A stretch of 64,000 nucleotides of DNA. Source: JBJXGE01 sp046154185 (GTDB lineage: Bacteria > Planctomycetota > UBA8108 > UBA1146 > JAJFFE01). Location: positions 1-64,000 of the forward strand of contig JBJXGE010000095.1 in the NCBI GenBank assembly GCA_046154185.1, written 5' to 3'. Position numbers and translations under genes: made by a program. Numbering within the stretch: position 1 is the stretch's first letter; each line of letters opens with the position of its first letter. Shown in pieces: positions 61,597-64,000 of this stretch. The notes under the pieces were generated by a model. It ran no database searches and was not told the origin of the DNA. It saw nothing but the letters and a program-made list of their open reading frames with translations.

Positions 61597-63515
61597 GAAC
61601 GCGCTCCTTTCTCGCGGAAGGGTGCAAAACCGGCGAGCGCAGATTCAATCGCGGTCGACGCCGTGTGTCCGAGTCCGCAAATCGACGCGTCCCGCATCGC
61701 TTGGCCGATGTCGCGTAAGAGCGCGAGCTCATCCGCGCGCGAACCCAACACCTTGCCCGCGCGGAGACGCGACAGCAATTCCTCTTGTCGCACCGTGCCC
61801 ACGCGGCACGGCACGCACTGCCCGCACGACTCGTCGCGAAAGAAGCGCGCGATTCGCACCAAGATGTCGCCAAGGTCAGCAGTTTCGTCGAGCACCATCA
61901 CAACGCCGGAACCGAGCGACGCGCCGATCGCGCGCATCCCCTCGAACGTCAGCGGCGTGTCGAGTTTGTCCGGACCGACGAATGAACCAGCGACGCCGCC
62001 GAGCAAAATAGCCTGGATCGCCCGTCCGCCCGGCACACCGCCCGCGCTCGCGAGCAATTCGCGCAGCGTCGTGCCGAAGGTAATCTCGTACACGCCCGGG
62101 CGCATCACGTGCCCACACACGCAAAAAAGTTTCGGCCCCTTCGAGCCGCTCGTGCCACTGCCTGCGTAGGCCGCGCCACCTTCGAGCACTATGTGCGGCA
62201 CGTTCACGAGCGTTTCGACATTGTTGATCACTGTCGGCTTCCCGAAGAGACCCGACTGCACGGGATACGGCGGCTTGTTGCGCGGCTCGCCGCGCTTTCC
62301 TTCGATGGAATTAAAGAGCGCCGTCTCCTCGCCGCAGATGTACGCGCCAGCGCCGCGGCGCAACTCGATGTCGAATGAAAACTGCGAACCGAGAATTCGC
62401 TCGCCAAGCAATCCGCCGGCGCGCGCCGCGCGAATCGCCGTGTCCACGCGTTCCGCCGCGAGCGGGTACTCGCCGCGTATATAGATGTATCCAAACTCGG
62501 CGCCGGTCGCGAAACCGGCGAGCGCCAAGCCTTCGACGACCGCGAACGGATCTTCCTCCATCAGCAGTCGATCTTTGTACGTGCCGGGCTCGGACTCGTC
62601 GGCATTGCAAACCGCGTAATGCGGAAACGCCGTCGCTTTCGCGACGGCTTCCCATTTGCGCCCAGTCGGAAATGCCGCGCCGCCGCGCCCGACGAGACCG
62701 GAAGCCGTAACTTCTTGCACCACAGCCTCGGGACCGAGCGCGATCGCGCGCTCGAGCGCGCGCCCGCCGCCGGCCGCTCGGTACGCGGCGAGGTCGCAGG
62801 GATCGACGACGCCGGCGCGCGCCAACAGTCGCAGACCCGGTGCACCGGCCTGCGGAACCGAGCGCTTCACGAGCGCAAGTCGCTCCGCGGGCGTCGGCGC
62901 CTTCGCTTCCGGAAGGCGCGCGTCGCGCCGACGCGCGGGCGCGCGCAAGTGGCGCGCGATTTCATCGACGCTCGCAATCGGCGCGACCGTCAGCGCACTC
63001 GGACGTTCGCCCGCAACAATGACCAGCGCCGCCGGCGCGCGCTCGCACTGACCGAGGCACGGACTGCGCCGCCACGTCATTTTGCAGTCCGGCTCCGTGC
63101 GTCCCTCCGGACCGAGCGCTTGCTCGAACTGCGCGCACAGCGCTTCGGCGCCACGCGCACGACACACGACGTCATCGCAAATGTGCGCAACCGCCGCGGG
63201 TCGCGGCTCGACCGCCAACATGTGGTAGAAAGTCGCGACGCCGTACGCTTCCGCGGGCGGCACCGTCAGTCGCGCGCAGATGTAATTGAACGCGCCGTGT
63301 GTGATCCAACCGAAACGCTCCTGCGCCGCCTCGAGCGCCGGCAACAACAGATCGCGGCGTCCGCGCGCTTCGCGGCCCGAAAGCAACGCCGTGCGCCCCT
63401 CCGTCTCCATGTCGCGCGCGCCACCGGCCCAGCCGGATTCGGCAGGTCCAAGCACGGCGTCGACTGCGGCGCGCTCTGCGTCGGTTGCCTCCGGTCCGAG
63501 AATGCGCAGGTCCAT
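61593..63515 (-). CDS. NuoE-NuoF-like fused NAD-binding subunit of formate dehydrogenase
   Basis: The 640-residue protein starts with a NuoE-like thioredoxin-fold domain (about 60-165, with ICDDVVCRARG and CLGQCERAP as 2Fe-2S ligands) and continues with NuoF (about 245-630): FMN/NAD motifs GRGGAAFPTGRKW (about 285-297), CNADESEPGTYKDR, GAGAYICGEETAL and the C-terminal 4Fe-4S site SCGQCVPCR. Such fusions occur in NAD-dependent formate dehydrogenases and hydrogenases, where they pass electrons from the iron-sulfur chain to NAD. Its ATG overlaps the stop of the catalytic subunit by one base (TGATG), and its stop overlaps the iron-sulfur subunit. Confidence 0.92.
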   Translation of the reverse strand: MDLRILGPEATDAERAAVDAVLGPAESGWAGGARDMETEGRTALLSGREARGRRDLLLPALEAAQERFGWITHGAFNYICARLTVPPAEAYGVATFYHMLAVEPRPAAVAHICDDVVCRARGAEALCAQFEQALGPEGRTEPDCKMTWRRSPCLGQCERAPAALVIVAGERPSALTVAPIASVDEIARHLRAPARRRDARLPEAKAPTPAERLALVKRSVPQAGAPGLRLLARAGVVDPCDLAAYRAAGGGRALERAIALGPEAVVQEVTASGLVGRGGAAFPTGRKWEAVAKATAFPHYAVCNADESEPGTYKDRLLMEEDPFAVVEGLALAGFATGAEFGYIYIRGEYPLAAERVDTAIRAARAGGLLGERILGSQFSFDIELRRGAGAYICGEETALFNSIEGKRGEPRNKPPYPVQSGLFGKPTVINNVETLVNVPHIVLEGGAAYAGSGTSGSKGPKLFCVCGHVMRPGVYEITFGTTLRELLASAGGVPGGRAIQAILLGGVAGSFVGPDKLDTPLTFEGMRAIGASLGSGVVMVLDETADLGDILVRIARFFRDESCGQCVPCRVGTVRQEELLSRLRAGKVLGSRADELALLRDIGQAMRDASICGLGHTASTAIESALAGFAPFREKGARS

Positions 63516-64000
63516 CAGTTCTTGACTTTCTCGATGCGGATCGCCGACGCCTTGAATTCCGCAGTGCCCGAACGCGGATCGCTCGCGTCGATCGTCAGCA
63601 CATTCGTCGCAATTTCATCCGGAAAGTGCATGGTCATGAACGCGAGTCCGGCGCGGAGCGCCGGATCGACGTGCACCGGCGCTTCGAGTGTGCCGCGGCG
63701 CGAGAAGACGCGCACGAGATCCCCTTCGTTGCAGTCGTAGCGCCGGCAGTCTTCGGGTGAAAGGTCGAGCGTTTCGCCGCGCCGCAGCGGCGATGGAAAC
63801 ACGCCCGTTTGCACACCCGTGTTGTACTCCGTGAGCCGCCGACCCGTCGTGAGCCGAATAGGAAAGTCGACGTCGAGCTTGTCGACGGGCGGATCGTGCT
63901 CAACCAATTGAAACGGCGCGCGCGGACCGCGCACCGGATTTTCCCACAGCCGGCTGTGCAAAAACATCTCGCCCGGGTGCGTCTCGTCGTAACACGGCCA
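63515..64000 (-). CDS. molybdopterin catalytic subunit of formate dehydrogenase, N-terminus outside window
   Basis: The frame is open to the right edge, so only the last 161 residues are seen. WPCYDETHPGEMFLHSRLW at the right edge and PFQLVEHDPPVDK, RRLTEYNTGVQTGVFP, LSPEDC and AFMTMHFP form the molybdopterin dinucleotide-binding domain of FdhF-type formate dehydrogenases. The protein ends EKVKN. The neighbours are the NuoEF-like and iron-sulfur subunits, so the enzyme oxidises formate to CO2 with NAD, or runs in reverse. The rest of the gene lies beyond the window. Confidence 0.85.
   Translation of the reverse strand, partial: WPCYDETHPGEMFLHSRLWENPVRGPRAPFQLVEHDPPVDKLDVDFPIRLTTGRRLTEYNTGVQTGVFPSPLRRGETLDLSPEDCRRYDCNEGDLVRVFSRRGTLEAPVHVDPALRAGLAFMTMHFPDEIATNVLTIDASDPRSGTAEFKASAIRIEKVKN

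Noticed and set aside
60712..62169. A 485-codon plus-strand frame opposite the formate dehydrogenase genes
   Set aside because: It is an antisense shadow of the NuoEF and iron-sulfur genes, rich in Arg and without start signals.

Overview
The window looks like chromosomal DNA of a Gram-negative, GC-rich bacterium, most probably a planctomycete or a close relative. The evidence is the combination of a Ser/Thr kinase coupled to an ECF sigma factor, several secreted proteins ending in the same dockerin-like module with a C-terminal Cys-Pro, DUF4058 and Tat-exported planctomycete-type proteins, and outer-membrane lipid genes (LptF/LptG, a PagL-like deacylase, an Aas-type acyltransferase). Taxonomy is inferred from gene content only. 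The bases alternate between dense short operons (many ATGA or GTGA start/stop overlaps) and solitary secreted-protein genes.

Layout. 1-5.3 kb: an exported protein of unknown function (cut by the left edge), a membrane Ser/Thr kinase with a predicted periplasmic c-heme domain overlapping an ECF sigma gene, and a GT4 glycosyltransferase. 5.3-9.9 kb (minus): a two-gene operon of a vWA/toroid protein and a transglutaminase-fold protein lacking the usual cysteine. 10.1-11.5 kb: hflX. 11.6-15.7 kb (minus): two large secreted proteins with dockerin-like tails; the upstream one has an octanucleotide repeat between a strong ribosome-binding site and its reading frame. 16-20 kb: two overlapping membrane or exported proteins, the second with a PDZ domain. 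20.4-28.6 kb: lipid and envelope functions (MFS-acyltransferase-ligase fusion, PagL-like protein, LptF/LptG), plus MazG-like and zinc-knuckle proteins and tandem or dispersed repeats. 28.6 kb: tRNA-Ala(CGC).

29-30.4 kb: beta-helix dockerin protein. 30.4-33.9 kb (minus): CBS, cystathionine gamma-synthase/lyase and an M19 dipeptidase, a transsulfuration operon. 34.1 kb: GAF-GGDEF protein. 35.4-43.6 kb: a 2335-residue RHS protein with a dockerin-like module nested inside it and a HELGH metalloprotease-like C-terminal tip, followed by a lipoprotein. 43.8-47.8 kb: DinB, a dockerin protein, DUF4058 and an ECF sigma/anti-sigma pair, then a decayed gene.

48.3-59.3 kb is the most distinctive region: a triple YHS-like metal-binding protein, ArsM-type methyltransferase, PiT permease, radical-SAM ArsS, a TVP38-DUF547 fusion, a FAD disulfide oxidoreductase, a polytopic glycosyltransferase and a three-domain glycosyltransferase fusion. 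This set matches arsenosugar biosynthesis clusters: uptake of arsenate or phosphate, methylation of arsenite, adenosylation of dimethylarsenite and conversion to sugar derivatives. 59.4-60.5 kb holds tandemly duplicated RDD genes. 60.6-64 kb (minus) holds an NAD-linked formate dehydrogenase-type operon whose catalytic subunit runs off the right edge.
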